Shown: positions 23,195 to 32,967, counted from the first letter of the stretch. The stretch is 33,045 nucleotides of DNA from Lachnospiraceae bacterium (GCA_016281555.1 JAEEIV010000005.1:1-33045); one strand, 5' to 3'. Notes: generated from the letters alone by a model not told the origin. Numbers and translations are program-made.

Positions 23195-24586
23195 TCAGAA
23201 CAACTTCCCCGGATTCAATATCCCGTTCGGGTCGAACGTTTTCTTGATCCCCCGCATGAGCGCGACGGTCTCTTCTCCGAGTGCTTCCTTCATATATTCT
23301 TTCTTCGCAAAGCCGATGCCGTGCTCGCCGGAAACGAGACCGCCGATCTCTTCGGCGCGGCCGTACATCCGGTCGAACGCCGCCGCGAGGCGGGTCTTCC
23401 ATTCATTGTCGTCGAGTTCGTCCCGGCAGATGTAAACGTGCAGGTTCCCGTCGCCCGCATGGCCGAAACTCGGGATGCGGAGATCCAATTCCTTCGCGAC
23501 TTCGTGCGTGTACAGAATGAAATCCGCGACGCGGTTTCGCGGCACGACGACGTCGCATTCATCCATCTCGGTCGTGGAGGCCTTGATGGCTTCGAGGAAT
23601 GCGCCCCGCGCCTTCCAGACTGACTCCTTCCGTTCGTCGGTGTCCACAAGGAAGACGTCCTTCGCACCGGCGGCAAGGCACAGGTCCGCCACCCGGTCAA
23701 GTTCCCGGTCGACGCTTTCCCGGTCGCTTCCGTCCACGGTGAGCAACAGATAGGAATCTGCGCTCGTGTCCGGGAACTTCTTTCCGAGGTACTCTTCCGC
23801 GAACAATATCGTCCTCCGCTCAAAGAATTCGATCGCAGTCAGCGAGGCCTTGCTTTTCACGATTTCCGGCACCGTTTCGATTGCCTGCTTCGCGGTTTCG
23901 AACGGCACGAGCAGACTGACCGACACGGCCGGGAGCGGCAAAAGTTTCAGCACCGCCTTCGTAATGACGCCGAGCGTCCCCTCCGATCCGATCATCAGCT
24001 GCAGGAGACTGTATCCCGTCGAATTCTTCACGATCTTGCCGCCGAGCTCAATGACTTCGCCGCTCGGAAGCACCACGGTCAATCCGCGCACGAAGTCCCG
24101 CGTCACGCCGTATTTCACGGCGCGCATGCCGCCCGCGTTCGTGCTGATATTGCCGCCGATCGTCGCCGACTTCTCGCCGGGATCCGGCGGGTAGAAGAAG
24201 CCGCGCTCCTCGACGTACGCCGCGAGGTCCATGAGCAGCACACCCGGCTCCACGGTCACGGTCAGGTTCTCTTCGTCGAGTTCCAGCACGTGATTCATCT
24301 CCGTCGTGTCGATCATGATGCCGCCGAACAATGCGACGCTCGCCCCGACGAGGCCCGTGCCGCTGCCGCGCACCACGACCGGGATCAGGTGCTCATTGGC
24401 GTACTTCATCACCGCCGCGATCTCTTCCGTCGAATGTGCCTTCACGAGCGCTTCCGGAAAATGCGAGATCCCGCCGAGTTCGTCATGACTGTAATCCTCG
24501 CGGATCTCCTCGCCGAAGAATAGGCGCTCGGCCGGGAAGACTGTCATTAAGAATTTTTGATCTTCTTCCGTGATCTGATGATACAT
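23195..24586 (-). CDS. lctD: FAD-linked lactate dehydrogenase of Etf-coupled complex
   Basis: A 463-aa flavoprotein of the GlcD/FAD-oxidase C family. The N-terminal FAD-binding domain has [38 protein letters not shown] and [11 protein letters not shown]. The C-terminal domain has [15 protein letters not shown] and [14 protein letters not shown]. With EtfAB it oxidises lactate to pyruvate; the Acetobacterium woodii complex couples this to NAD+ reduction at the cost of reduced ferredoxin. The start at 24586 is fixed by GGAGG five bases upstream and the common start [13 protein letters not shown]. The longer frame overlaps etfA. A glycolate oxidase reading is possible from the family alone, but larA next door favours lactate. 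Confidence 0.92.
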   Translation of the reverse strand: MYHQITEEDQKFLMTVFPAERLFFGEEIREDYSHDELGGISHFPEALVKAHSTEEIAAVMKYANEHLIPVVVRGSGTGLVGASVALFGGIMIDTTEMNHVLELDEENLTVTVEPGVLLMDLAAYVEERGFFYPPDPGEKSATIGGNISTNAGGMRAVKYGVTRDFVRGLTVVLPSGEVIELGGKIVKNSTGYSLLQLMIGSEGTLGVITKAVLKLLPLPAVSVSLLVPFETAKQAIETVPEIVKSKASLTAIEFFERRTILFAEEYLGKKFPDTSADSYLLLTVDGSDRESVDRELDRVADLCLAAGAKDVFLVDTDERKESVWKARGAFLEAIKASTTEMDECDVVVPRNRVADFILYTHEVAKELDLRIPSFGHAGDGNLHVYICRDELDDNEWKTRLAAAFDRMYGRAEEIGGLVSGEHGIGFAKKEYMKEALGEETVALMRGIKKTFDPNGILNPGKLF

Positions 24587-24587
24587 A

Positions 24588-25766
24588 TCATCCTCCCATC
24601 TTTTCCGCAAGTTTCGGCAGGATCTCGTAGAGGTCGCCGACGAAACCGTAGTGTGCGATGTCGAAAACGGACGCGTTCGGGTCGTTATTGATCGCAATGA
24701 TGACGTCAGACGAGCGCATCCCGGCCGCGAACTGCACCGAGCCGGAGACGCCGGCCGTGATGATGAGCTTCGGCTTCACGGTTCTGCCGGACAGACCGAT
24801 CTGGTGCTTCGCGTCGAACCAGCCCGCTTCCACGAGCGGCCGCGTGCATGCCAACTTCGCGCCGAGCTTTTCCGCGATCCCGGCAATGAATTCGAGGTCG
24901 TCGCGGCTCTTCACGCCGCGTCCGACGGCCAGGATCACTTCCGCGTCGGAAATGTCGGTCTCTTCCGGTTTCTTTACGGTCCGCAGGACTTCCGTCTTTC
25001 CCGCGAGTTTCTCTGCCGGAAGCGCCATGCTCACGATCTCGCCGTGCGGCGCTTCTTTTTCGGGCGCCGAGAAGATCTTATAGCGCACCGTGCAGAACTG
25101 CGGTCGGGTGTTCGGCGTCACGATCCGGGCCATGATGTTGCCGCCGAACGCGGGGCGGATCTGCACGAGGTCCGTGTTTTCCTTCATTTCAAGCATCGTG
25201 CAGTCGGCGGTGAGGCCGGCCCGGACGCGGGCCGCGACCTTCGGTGCGAGCGAACGCCCGAGCACCGTTGCGCCGACCAAAATCGACGAGGGCTTTACGC
25301 GTTCAATGAAATCCGCGAACGCATTGGCGTACGGCGTGATGACGAAGTCCTGCAATGCCGGGTCGTCGTAGACGTAGACGCGGTCGACGCCGTAAGAAAG
25401 CAGCTCTTCCGCCGCCTCGCGGACATTGCTTCCGATGAGCAGCGCAAGCACGGGATGCCCGGTCACTTTCACAAGTTCCCGCGCCTTGCCGACGAGCTCC
25501 AGAGAAACCGGGTGCACGCGGCCCCTCCGCTGTTCCGCGAAGACCGCGACGCCCTTCCACTCGTCCTTATTGCAAACGGCGGCAGGCGCTTCCTCCTCGA
25601 AGGTCACCGCGCCTTCCGGACCCTTTTTCACGCACAGCTTGCACATTTTACAGGCGGAGCTGATGTGCAGTTTTCCGTCGTAACTGATCGCGCCGAACGG
25701 GCAGATCGAAACGAGTTTCTCCCCCGCCGCCGGATCGATTTTTTCCTGATGTATCACCAATCCCAT
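24588..25766 (-). CDS. etfA: Electron-transfer flavoprotein alpha subunit with N-terminal ferredoxin domain
   Basis: A 392-aa protein, longer than a plain EtfA by a ferredoxin-like front (1-60) with Cys22, Cys39, Cys42 and Cys45, enough for one 4Fe-4S cluster, as in A. woodii LctC. The EtfA body follows. The FAD-binding end shows [23 protein letters not shown] and [30 protein letters not shown]. With EtfB it carries FAD groups between the lactate dehydrogenase, NAD+ and ferredoxin. The ATG follows AGAGG and lies 10 bases after the etfB stop. Confidence 0.95.
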   Translation of the reverse strand: MGLVIHQEKIDPAAGEKLVSICPFGAISYDGKLHISSACKMCKLCVKKGPEGAVTFEEEAPAAVCNKDEWKGVAVFAEQRRGRVHPVSLELVGKARELVKVTGHPVLALLIGSNVREAAEELLSYGVDRVYVYDDPALQDFVITPYANAFADFIERVKPSSILVGATVLGRSLAPKVAARVRAGLTADCTMLEMKENTDLVQIRPAFGGNIMARIVTPNTRPQFCTVRYKIFSAPEKEAPHGEIVSMALPAEKLAGKTEVLRTVKKPEETDISDAEVILAVGRGVKSRDDLEFIAGIAEKLGAKLACTRPLVEAGWFDAKHQIGLSGRTVKPKLIITAGVSGSVQFAAGMRSSDVIIAINNDPNASVFDIAHYGFVGDLYEILPKLAEKMGG

Positions 25767-25776
25767 ATCGCGCCTC

Positions 25777-26565
25777 TTAAATGAATTTCTTCGCTTTCAG
25801 CAAGCCGTACAGCGTTTCCGAAAGTTCGTCGGAGGTCCCGCGGAACGTTTCCTTGTCCGAGTTCTTTTCCGGCGGAAAAATCTTTTCCACCTGCGTCGGC
25901 GAGCCCTTCAGCCCGCAGCGCTTCTCCTCAAGTCCCGGAAGATCCGCCGCCGTAAGCACCGTGATCTGTTCCTCTTTGATCGCTTTCATTCTTCTGAAAG
26001 ACGGGAGGCGCGGCGTAAACGCGTCTTTTTCCAATGTGATGAGGCACGGCAAGGACATTTTCTGCATCTGCAATACGTCGTCGAGCGAAAACGTCACGGT
26101 AATGCTGTCCTTCGTGATCTCGCTGATCTCCGACACGTTCGTCGCGTGCTCGATCCCCAGCATTTCCGCGACTTCCGCGCCGACCTGGGCCGTGTCGCCG
26201 TCCGTCGTTTGCTTGCCGCAGAGGATCAGGTCGAAGCCGCCCATTGCCCGGATGCCGCTCTGGATCGCATAGGAAGTCGCCTGCACGTCGGCGCCCGCAA
26301 ACTTCCGGTCCGAAAGCAGCACGGCGGAATCCGCGCCCATGGCGAGCGTCTCCCTTAACGACTGCACGGCCTGGTTCGGTCCCATGGAAAGCGTCCTCAC
26401 CGTTCCGCCGGTTTTCTCCCGGATCCGGAACGCCGCCTCCAGTGCGAACAGATCGTAGGGGTTCAGTTTTCCGGCCACGCCGTCGCGTTTCAGGACGCCG
26501 GTCACGGGATCCACTTCCACGTTCGTGGTCCCCGGCACCTGTTTCACACATACGATTAGATCCAT
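25777..26565 (-). CDS. etfB: Electron-transfer flavoprotein beta subunit
   Basis: A 262-aa subunit beginning MDLIVCVKQVPGTTNVEVD, the normal EtfB start. It has LNPYDLFALEAAFRIRE, LSMGPNQAVQSLRE and the signature FDLILCGKQTTDGDTAQVGAEVAEMLGIEHATNV, which binds nucleotide at the alpha-beta interface. In bifurcating Etfs this subunit holds the FAD that splits electrons. The start at 26565 is chosen because GAGG lies six bases upstream; two earlier in-frame starts (26577 GTG, 26571 ATG) are less well placed. It is the first gene of the lactate operon. Confidence 0.95.
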   Translation of the reverse strand: MDLIVCVKQVPGTTNVEVDPVTGVLKRDGVAGKLNPYDLFALEAAFRIREKTGGTVRTLSMGPNQAVQSLRETLAMGADSAVLLSDRKFAGADVQATSYAIQSGIRAMGGFDLILCGKQTTDGDTAQVGAEVAEMLGIEHATNVSEISEITKDSITVTFSLDDVLQMQKMSLPCLITLEKDAFTPRLPSFRRMKAIKEEQITVLTAADLPGLEEKRCGLKGSPTQVEKIFPPEKNSDKETFRGTSDELSETLYGLLKAKKFI

Positions 26566-26632
26566 GTCCATCCTCACATTGATTCGATTTCAGTGTCGGT
26601 CCGCTTTCTGCGGCCCATCCCACCCCATTATT

Positions 26633-26661
26633 ACTATACTACAAAGTCGGCAGAATCTCAA
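26633..26661 (-). promoter_or_regulatory. Promoter of the etfB-etfA-lctD-larA operon
   Basis: On the minus strand TTGAGA (26656-26661) and TATAGT (26633-26638) are separated by 17 bases, 67 bases ahead of etfB. TCAATCATTCAATCAAT (26658-26674, plus strand) repeats TCAAT and overlaps the -35 box, a possible operator for a lactate-responsive regulator. No such regulator gene is in view. Confidence 0.6.
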
Positions 26662-26739
26662 TCATTCAATCAATAAAAAACTGCAGAAAACCCGATTATT
26701 CGAACGTTTTCCGCCGGTTTTCCTCTGCGTCAAAAGTGT

Positions 26740-26768
26740 TTGCGATATGCCGTAAAAAGTGATATAAT
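26740..26768 (+). promoter_or_regulatory. Promoter of the YbhN-like gene
   Basis: TTGCGA (26740-26745) and a perfect TATAAT (26763-26768) have a 17-base spacer and lead into a 5' leader of about 65 bases. It is divergent from the lactate operon, with about 80 bases between the two -35 boxes. Confidence 0.6.
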
Positions 26769-26838
26769 AAGGTATTGTACTTGTGAAGAAAAGACCGGAT
26801 CTGACGGCATCTTCACGGACCGGATGAAAGAGGAAATC

Positions 26839-28098
26839 ATGGAAACCGCAAGCGCTCCGATGAATCAAAAAAAGCCCGGCAAGAAGAGGATCATTCTGAC
26901 GATCATCTTCGTGCTGATCAATATCGGCGTCATCGTGGTCACAGCCATCCTCGAGTTTTCGAAGAACGCCTCCGATGCGAAAGGGATCCCCTTCCTCGGT
27001 CTGGATTTCCGTTATCTTCTCGCCGCCGTCGCCTGCGTCCTTGTCTTCTACGGCGCCGAGACCGCCAAGCATCTCATCATGATGCGCTACCTGCTCGGCA
27101 AGCCCAATTTCAAAACCGCCTTCCAGGTCACCGTCATCGGAAAATACTATGACAACGTCACGCCGCTCGGCGCGGGCGGTCAGCCGTTCCAGATCTACTA
27201 TCTCAGCAAGCGCGGCCTGCCGAAAGGCGCGGCGGCTTCGATGCCGATCCTGGCCTTCATCACGTCCAACTTCGGGTTCGTGATCCTTGCTTTTCTCGTG
27301 TTCATTGTCAACCCCGGCGCGACGGGATCGACGGTCGTCAGCGTTTCCGCGTGGATCGGACTTCTCTTCTATTCGGCAGTCCCGGTCACGATCATCATTT
27401 TCACGATTGCCCCGAAATTCGCCGAAGCGATCCTGAATTTCTTCATTCTGGTGCTGTCGAAGATCCGTCTGATCCGCGACAGGGAAAAGGCCCAGAAAGC
27501 GACTTTCACCGCCCTCGGCGAGTACCGCGACGTGATCCGTTCCATCGCGAACCGCAAAGGTCTGCCGGTGCTGGGGCTTCTTTTGCTGCTCTCGCTCGTT
27601 TATTACATTGCCCTCTGCCTGATGCCGCACTACGTGCTTCGGGCATTCGGCGGCGCCGCGACCTGGTTCCAGTCCTTCTGCATCACGGTCAATATCTACG
27701 CGGCCATCACGTTCATCCCCACGCCCGGCAATGCCGGCGCGGCGGAAGGCACTTTCTATGCCCTGTTCTCCGTGCTGACCGGCGCCTATCTGTTCTGGGC
27801 AATGCTGGTCTGGCGGTTCTTCTGCTACTATCTCTTCATCATCATGGGCGGCGTCGTTTACGCATACAATGCGCTGACGGCACAGCGGGCGCGGCGGGCA
27901 ATGACCGGCGCAGACTTCCCGATCATGTCCAATGAGGATGTCATGCCGGATGTAGAAGATTCAGAGGAAGAACCGGTGAAGGACGTTCCGGAAGAAGTCG
28001 AGGAGGAAGAATTGGCTCAGGACGTCCCGGAAGAAATTGAAGAGGAAGAACCGGAGACAAAGGAAACCCTGCCGGAGAAAGAAAAAGCCGCCGAGTAA
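26839..28098 (+). CDS. YbhN/UPF0104-type flippase-like membrane protein
   Basis: A 419-aa protein with about eight hydrophobic helices in the first 350 residues and the family motifs YYDNVTPLGAGGQPFQIYYLSKRG and FIPTPGNAGAAEGTFYALF. This is the membrane part also found in lysyl-phosphatidylglycerol synthases (MprF); here no synthase domain is attached. Relatives are thought to move lipids or glycolipids across the membrane; function here is unproven. The last ~50 residues are highly acidic with a repeated DVPEEVEEEE/DVPEEIEEEE unit and are probably disordered and cytoplasmic. The start at 26839 has AGAGG five bases upstream; ATG at 26824 is an alternative. Confidence 0.87.
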   Translation: METASAPMNQKKPGKKRIILTIIFVLINIGVIVVTAILEFSKNASDAKGIPFLGLDFRYLLAAVACVLVFYGAETAKHLIMMRYLLGKPNFKTAFQVTVIGKYYDNVTPLGAGGQPFQIYYLSKRGLPKGAAASMPILAFITSNFGFVILAFLVFIVNPGATGSTVVSVSAWIGLLFYSAVPVTIIIFTIAPKFAEAILNFFILVLSKIRLIRDREKAQKATFTALGEYRDVIRSIANRKGLPVLGLLLLLSLVYYIALCLMPHYVLRAFGGAATWFQSFCITVNIYAAITFIPTPGNAGAAEGTFYALFSVLTGAYLFWAMLVWRFFCYYLFIIMGGVVYAYNALTAQRARRAMTGADFPIMSNEDVMPDVEDSEEEPVKDVPEEVEEEELAQDVPEEIEEEEPETKETLPEKEKAAE

Positions 28099-28137
28099 GG
28101 GCTTGCCGCTGAAAAACGACGGATCTGTTTGAATCAT

Positions 28138-28178
28138 ACCGCTGAGAAACACTGTTTTTGTGTTCCGGCGGTTTTTTT
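28138..28178 (+). terminator. Intrinsic terminator after YbhN-like gene
   Basis: ACCGC-TGAG-AAACAC pairs with GTGTT-CCG-GCGGT around a T-rich loop, and seven T's follow at 28172-28178. It lies 40 bases after the stop codon. Confidence 0.75.
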
Positions 28179-28338
28179 GTTGTTTCCAAACCCCGCGTAT
28201 TTATTGCGTTTCCGTACGCTTTGTCTCACTTTTTCCACAAAAACCGGAGCATTCTGTGACTGTTCTTTCGCATGGCCGGATGCTACAATACAGCACTGCG
28301 AACTTCGGTTCTAAAAAACGCACACGGAGGTAAGAATC

Positions 28339-28887
28339 ATGGGAAGAAAAAAGAAACCGACAGACAGTCCGTCCAGCCAGCTGGCAGGGATCTATCCGCC
28401 GGGAAAAATGAAACTGGTGCAGCAGACGCCGGAAGCACTCACCGTCGGGGAGCGGCTTCGCAGAGAACGCGTGCTCCGGAAGATGACGATGGAAGAACTT
28501 GCGGATTACATGGGCATCTCGCCCGCCTATCTCGGCGCCGTGGAACGCGGCCAGCGGCCATTGTCGAACCGGCTGATGAAAAAACTGCACGACCGACTCG
28601 GGATCTCCTACGACTATCTTCTGGAGGGGATCACGATCAGCGGAAACATGATCTCCCAATTCGTCCGGGAGTCGGAAATCTACACGACGAACCGGAACCT
28701 GAACATTTTATTGAACGTCTGCACGCAGGACGAACTCGACTCCTGCTACAATCTCGTGCATACTTATCTGAAATTCATCCGGGAAAAAGCGCCCGAACGC
28801 ACCAGGACGCCCCGGAACAAACCGACGAAACCTTCCGTGCCGCCCGCGCTTTCCGGCGAAGATGAGGGAGCAGAATCATTGACGTAA
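28339..28887 (+). CDS. XRE-family transcriptional regulator
   Basis: A 182-aa protein with a basic N-terminus and an HTH_3 domain (about 36-95). That domain reads VGERLRRERVLRKMTMEELADYMG, with recognition helix ISPAYLGAVERGQRPLS, then LMKKLHDRLGISYDYLLEG. A helical segment follows (NILLNVCTQDELDSCYNLVHTYLKFIRE), resembling the dimer or ligand part of SinR-like repressors, then a Pro/Lys-rich tail. GGAGG stands eight bases before the ATG. It is alone in its transcript, with a strong terminator behind it. The target genes are unknown. Confidence 0.87.
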   Translation: MGRKKKPTDSPSSQLAGIYPPGKMKLVQQTPEALTVGERLRRERVLRKMTMEELADYMGISPAYLGAVERGQRPLSNRLMKKLHDRLGISYDYLLEGITISGNMISQFVRESEIYTTNRNLNILLNVCTQDELDSCYNLVHTYLKFIREKAPERTRTPRNKPTKPSVPPALSGEDEGAESLT

Positions 28888-28893
28888 AAAGAT

Positions 28894-28921
28894 GCCCCCG
28901 GAGAGTCTTTCCTCCGGGGGC
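28894..28921. terminator. Shared terminator between convergent XRE and cvfB-like genes
   Basis: GCCCCCGGAG (28894-28903) and CTCCGGGGGC (28912-28921) form a perfect 10-bp GC-rich stem with an 8-base loop. TGTCAATTG follows on the plus strand, and ATCTTTTTAC follows on the minus strand, so it works best for the minus-strand gene. Confidence 0.75.
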
Positions 28922-28946
28922 TGTCAATTGCCATTCTAAATTCGGA

Positions 28947-29840
28947 TTATCGGACAGGCGTTACTTCGTTTTCGCCGATCAGGATCTTCCGCTCTTTGTA
29001 CAGCCGTCCGAGCGCCTTCTTGAAGGCCGCCTTCGACATCTGCAGTTCCCTTTTGATGAGTTCCGGGGAGGCGCCTTCCGAAAACGGCAACGTTCCCCCG
29101 TACTCTTCCATCTTTTTCAGGATCTTTTCGCCATCCGACGCAGATTGCTCAAACGAGCGCTTCCGGAGCGAAAGGTCCAGTTTCCCGTCCGCCCTGACGC
29201 GCAGGATCCGCCCCGAAACCGCTTCGCCGAGACGGTGCTTCCGGAACGTCTCCGACGGCGGCAGCAGACCGAAGATCAGCTTATCGTACGCGCGGCCCGT
29301 TTCCGGCCGCAGTCCTTTCGGACAAACGCCAATGAACACCCCGACCTCGGGATTCACGCGGTACACCACTCCTTCGAAGGGATCTTCCTTACGGAAGGCA
29401 GCCGCGTCCGCTTCTGTGAGAAACCCATACAGTTTGGTCGAAGCCGCGATCCGCCCGGATTTGTCGAGATACAGCCGGACCATCAGGTTCTGTCCGCTTT
29501 TGACCGGCTCTTCCATCTCCTTGTAGGGAAGGAACAGATCCTTTTCCAGTCCCCAGTCCAGAAACGCGCCGAGTTTCGTCACCGTTTTCACCGTAAGATA
29601 GGCAAACTCGCCGACTTCGGCCGCCGGCTTCTTCACCGTCGCGACCGGCCGGTCTTCCGAATCGCGGTAGACGAAGACCGTTACGGCATCGCCCACCTTC
29701 GTGCCTACCGGCACCTGTCCCTTCGGGAGAAGCACGGATTCCGGCTCGTTTGCCTTTGAACGCTTCCCCAGATACAAGCCATGCTCCGACTCCCGAAGCA
29801 CGGTCAATTCCTGCGTTTTTCCGATTTGAATCTCTTTCAT
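28947..29840 (-). CDS. cvfB: CvfB/YitL-like S1 RNA-binding protein
   Basis: A 297-aa cytoplasmic protein of the CvfB (conserved virulence factor B, YitL) family. It has tandem S1-like OB folds (about 1-70; 70-140 with VKTVTKLGAFLDWGLEKDLFLPYKEM; 150-220 with EGVVYRVNPEVGVFIGV) and a C-terminal winged helix (ILKKMEEYGGTLPFSEGASPELIKRELQMSKAAFKKALGRLYKERKI). Relatives bind RNA and affect regulator expression in staphylococci. The start at 29840 is set by the conserved MKEIQIGKTQEL and GAGG upstream. It is convergent with the XRE gene and follows PFOR behind a terminator-like hairpin. Confidence 0.9.
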   Translation of the reverse strand: MKEIQIGKTQELTVLRESEHGLYLGKRSKANEPESVLLPKGQVPVGTKVGDAVTVFVYRDSEDRPVATVKKPAAEVGEFAYLTVKTVTKLGAFLDWGLEKDLFLPYKEMEEPVKSGQNLMVRLYLDKSGRIAASTKLYGFLTEADAAAFRKEDPFEGVVYRVNPEVGVFIGVCPKGLRPETGRAYDKLIFGLLPPSETFRKHRLGEAVSGRILRVRADGKLDLSLRKRSFEQSASDGEKILKKMEEYGGTLPFSEGASPELIKRELQMSKAAFKKALGRLYKERKILIGENEVTPVR

Positions 29841-29887
29841 GTCATTCCGTCCTCTTCGTCTTACTTTGTGCCGGGCGTTTCCGAAAA

Positions 29888-29931
29888 TCACCCGTAATTT
29901 CCCGCCTTGCGGCGACAGAAATTACGGGTGA
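29888..29931 (-). terminator. Hairpin of the ACGGGTGA family after PFOR
   Basis: TCACCCGTAATTT (29888-29900) and AAATTACGGGTGA (29919-29931) form a perfect 13-bp stem, with an inner CGCC/GGCG stem in the loop. On the minus strand TTTTCGG follows. It lies about 60 bases past the PFOR stop and shares its core with the hairpins at 18829-18967. Confidence 0.6.
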
Positions 29932-29991
29932 ATTCACGGAGTTCCAGGTTTCGCTCGTACTATCCGACCGAGACCTGAGAAATCCTTACGT

Positions 29992-32967
29992 TCAGTCGGC
30001 CGAGACTTCTCTGCCGTACATTTCCTTCAGCTCCTGCAGATGCTTGTAGCGGATGACGGCCTTCTCGGCAGCCTCTGCGAACAGCTTCTCTGCGCGCTCC
30101 GGGAACGAACGGGTCAGCGAAGAATACCGGGCCTCGTTCATCAGGAATTCCTTGTAATCCGTGGTCGGAGCCTTGGAATCGATCGTGAACGGGTTCTTGC
30201 CTTCCGCCTTCAGTGCCGGATTGTACCGGAACATGTTCCAGTAACCGCAATCCACGGCCTTCTTCATTTCGGCCTGGCAGTTCGTCATGCCGCCCTTGAT
30301 GGAGTGCATCTCACACGGTGCATAGCCGATGACGAGCGACGGTCCCGGATAAGCTTCCGCTTCCTTCAAAGCCTTCAGCGTCTGGTTCTGGTCCGCACCC
30401 ATCGCGACCTGTGCGACGTAGATGTAGCCGTAGCTCATGGCGATCTCCGCGAGGCTCTTCTTCTGGATCGACTTGCCGGCCGCAGCGAACTGCGCGACCT
30501 GGCCGATCTGAGAAGCCTTCGAAGCCTGTCCGCCGGTGTTCGAGTACACTTCGGTATCGAAGACCATAACGTTCACGTCCTGACCCTGCGCCAATACGTG
30601 ATCGAGTCCGCCGTAACCGATGTCGTATGCCCAGCCGTCGCCGCCGAAGATCCACACGGACTTCTTCGCGAGGTATTCCTTGTGCTTCAGGATGTCCACA
30701 CCCGGCGCACCGAGGTTTTCTTTCTTCTCGAGCAATGCCACCAGCTTGTCCGCTGCCGCGCGGTTCGCTTCCGCGTCGTTCAGCGTGTCGATGTACTCTG
30801 CCGCTGCCTTCTGGACCTTCTTGTCCTTGCCGTTCTCGACGATGTACTTCGCCTGATCGATGAGACGCTCCCGGATCGCCTTCTGGCCGAGATACAGACC
30901 GAAGCCGTGCTCCGCATTGTCCTCGAACAAGGAGTTCGCCCATGCCGGGCCGCGACCTTCGGCCGTCACGGTGTACGGGCTCGTCGCCGCCGGACCGCCC
31001 CAGATCGAGGAACAACCGGTCGCGTTCGAGATGTACATTCTGTCGCCGAAGAGCTGCGTGATGAGTCTCGCGTAAGAGGTCTCCGCGCAGCCCGCGCAGG
31101 AGCCCGAGAACTCAAGGAGCGGTTTCTTATACTGCGAGCTGATGACCGAAGCGTTGGAAGCAAGTTCCTTCTTCTCGGTGACCTTCGCGACGCAGTAATC
31201 GAAGACCTTCTGCTCGGCGAGCTGAGATTCCTGCGGGACCATCTTCAGAGATGCGGTCGGGCAGACGCCGACGCAGACGCCGCAGCCCATGCAGTCGAGC
31301 GGGGAAACGGCCATCGTGAACTCGAAGCCGGCTTTCTTGACCAATGCGGCCTTCGCGGCATACTTCGTATTCTTCGGCGCTTTCTTCTGCTCGGTCGCGT
31401 TCAGTGCGAACGGACGAAGCGTTGCGTGCGGACAAACGAAAGCGCACTTGTTGCAGGCGACACAGGTCTCCGCATTCCACTCGGGAACCGTTACCGCAAC
31501 GCCGCGCTTCTCGTAAGCGGAAGCGCCCTGCTCGAAGGTGCCGTCCGCATGATCCAAGAACGCCGAAACCGCGAGGCTGTCGCCGTCCATCTTGCCGACC
31601 GGCTTCATGATGGATTCGACCTGCTTCACGAGTTTCTCCGGTCCTTTTTCGACTTCCGGCTTCTTCGTGTCGACCGCGTTCGCCCAATCGGCCGGAACGT
31701 CGATCTTCACGAACGCATTGGAACCTAAGTCAATGGCCTTCTCGTTCATCTGAACGACTTCGATGCCCTTCTTTAAGAACTTCTGCGCTTTTTCCTTCAT
31801 GTAGCCGATCGCTTCTTCGACCGGAAGGACCTTCGCAAGGGTGAAGAACGAGGACTGCAGGATCGTGTTCGTGCGCTTGCCGAGGCCGATCTGCTGTGCA
31901 AGGTCGATCGCATTGACGGTGTAGAGCTGGATCTTGTTCTTCGCAATGTAGCGCTTCGCTTCCGCCGGCATATGCTCGTTCAGTTCTTCCGGCGTCCACT
32001 GGCAGTTGATGAGGTACACGCCGCCGGGCTTGACGTCATTGACCATCTTGTAGCCCTTGATGACGTAGGACGGATTGTGGCAGGCCACGAAGTCCGCTTT
32101 GTTGATGTAATACGGGCTCTTGATGGGCTTGTCGCCGAACCTTAAGTGGCTGATCGTGACGCCGCCGGTCTTCTTCGAGTCATACTGGAAATACGCCTGA
32201 ACGTACTTGTCGGTATGGTCGCCGATGATCTTGATGGAGTCCTTGTTCGCGCCGACCGTGCCGTCGCCGCCGAGGCCCCAGAACTTGCACTCGATCGTGC
32301 CTTCCGCAGCCGTGTTCGGCGCGGGCTTCTCTTTCAGGGAAAGATTCGTCACGTCGTCCGTGATGCCGATCGTGAAGTGCTTCTTCGGGTTCTTTTTCTT
32401 CAGTTCATCGTATACCGCGAACACCGACGAAGGCGGGGTGTCCTTCGAACCCAAGCCGTAACGGCCGCCGATGACTTCGATGTCGGATCTGCCGGTCTCC
32501 GCGAGTGCGGTGACGACGTCCAGATACAGCGGCTCGCCGAGCGATCCGGGCTCTTTCGTCCGGTCGAGGACCGCGATCTTCTTCACGGTCTTCGGGATCG
32601 CTGCGGACAGCTTCTTCGCCACGAACGGACGGTACAGACGGACTTCGACGATACCGACCTTCTCGCCCTTCGCGGTCATGTAGTCAATGACTTCCTCGGC
32701 CACATCGCAGATGGAGCCCATCGCAATGATGATCTTCTCCGCATCCTTCGCGCCGTAGTAATTGAACAGCTGATAGTTCGTGCCGAGCTTCTTGTTGACC
32801 TTGCCCATGTACTCTTCCACGATCGCCGGCAATGCATTGTAATATTCATTGCAGGCTTCTCTGTGCTGGAAGGAGATGTCGCCGTTCTCGTTAGAGCCTC
32901 TCATCACGGGGTGCGCGGGGTTTAGCGCGCGCGTCCGGACCGCTTCGAGCGGATCCATGTCGGTCAT
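29992..32967 (-). CDS. nifJ: Pyruvate:ferredoxin oxidoreductase, C-terminal 991 residues
   Basis: This is the open part of a PFOR, which makes acetyl-CoA, CO2 and reduced ferredoxin from pyruvate and CoA. Full-length single-chain enzymes have about 1,170-1,200 residues, so roughly 190 N-terminal residues (part of the first pyrimidine-binding domain) lie upstream. Present are the middle domains (residues 1-480), two 4Fe-4S motifs (CVACNKCAFVCP and CMGCGVCVGVCP), a third cluster region around SGSCAGCAETSYARL, and the thiamine-diphosphate site ISNATGCSSIWGG ... GDGWAYDIGYGG ... EVYSNTGGQ. The Met at 32967 is only the first ATG after an in-frame TAA (33016-33018) and is not the natural start: PFOR-like sequence continues upstream of it. 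The enzyme supplies the reduced ferredoxin that the lactate complex uses. Confidence 0.93.
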   Translation of the reverse strand: MTDMDPLEAVRTRALNPAHPVMRGSNENGDISFQHREACNEYYNALPAIVEEYMGKVNKKLGTNYQLFNYYGAKDAEKIIIAMGSICDVAEEVIDYMTAKGEKVGIVEVRLYRPFVAKKLSAAIPKTVKKIAVLDRTKEPGSLGEPLYLDVVTALAETGRSDIEVIGGRYGLGSKDTPPSSVFAVYDELKKKNPKKHFTIGITDDVTNLSLKEKPAPNTAAEGTIECKFWGLGGDGTVGANKDSIKIIGDHTDKYVQAYFQYDSKKTGGVTISHLRFGDKPIKSPYYINKADFVACHNPSYVIKGYKMVNDVKPGGVYLINCQWTPEELNEHMPAEAKRYIAKNKIQLYTVNAIDLAQQIGLGKRTNTILQSSFFTLAKVLPVEEAIGYMKEKAQKFLKKGIEVVQMNEKAIDLGSNAFVKIDVPADWANAVDTKKPEVEKGPEKLVKQVESIMKPVGKMDGDSLAVSAFLDHADGTFEQGASAYEKRGVAVTVPEWNAETCVACNKCAFVCPHATLRPFALNATEQKKAPKNTKYAAKAALVKKAGFEFTMAVSPLDCMGCGVCVGVCPTASLKMVPQESQLAEQKVFDYCVAKVTEKKELASNASVISSQYKKPLLEFSGSCAGCAETSYARLITQLFGDRMYISNATGCSSIWGGPAATSPYTVTAEGRGPAWANSLFEDNAEHGFGLYLGQKAIRERLIDQAKYIVENGKDKKVQKAAAEYIDTLNDAEANRAAADKLVALLEKKENLGAPGVDILKHKEYLAKKSVWIFGGDGWAYDIGYGGLDHVLAQGQDVNVMVFDTEVYSNTGGQASKASQIGQVAQFAAAGKSIQKKSLAEIAMSYGYIYVAQVAMGADQNQTLKALKEAEAYPGPSLVIGYAPCEMHSIKGGMTNCQAEMKKAVDCGYWNMFRYNPALKAEGKNPFTIDSKAPTTDYKEFLMNEARYSSLTRSFPERAEKLFAEAAEKAVIRYKHLQELKEMYGREVSAD

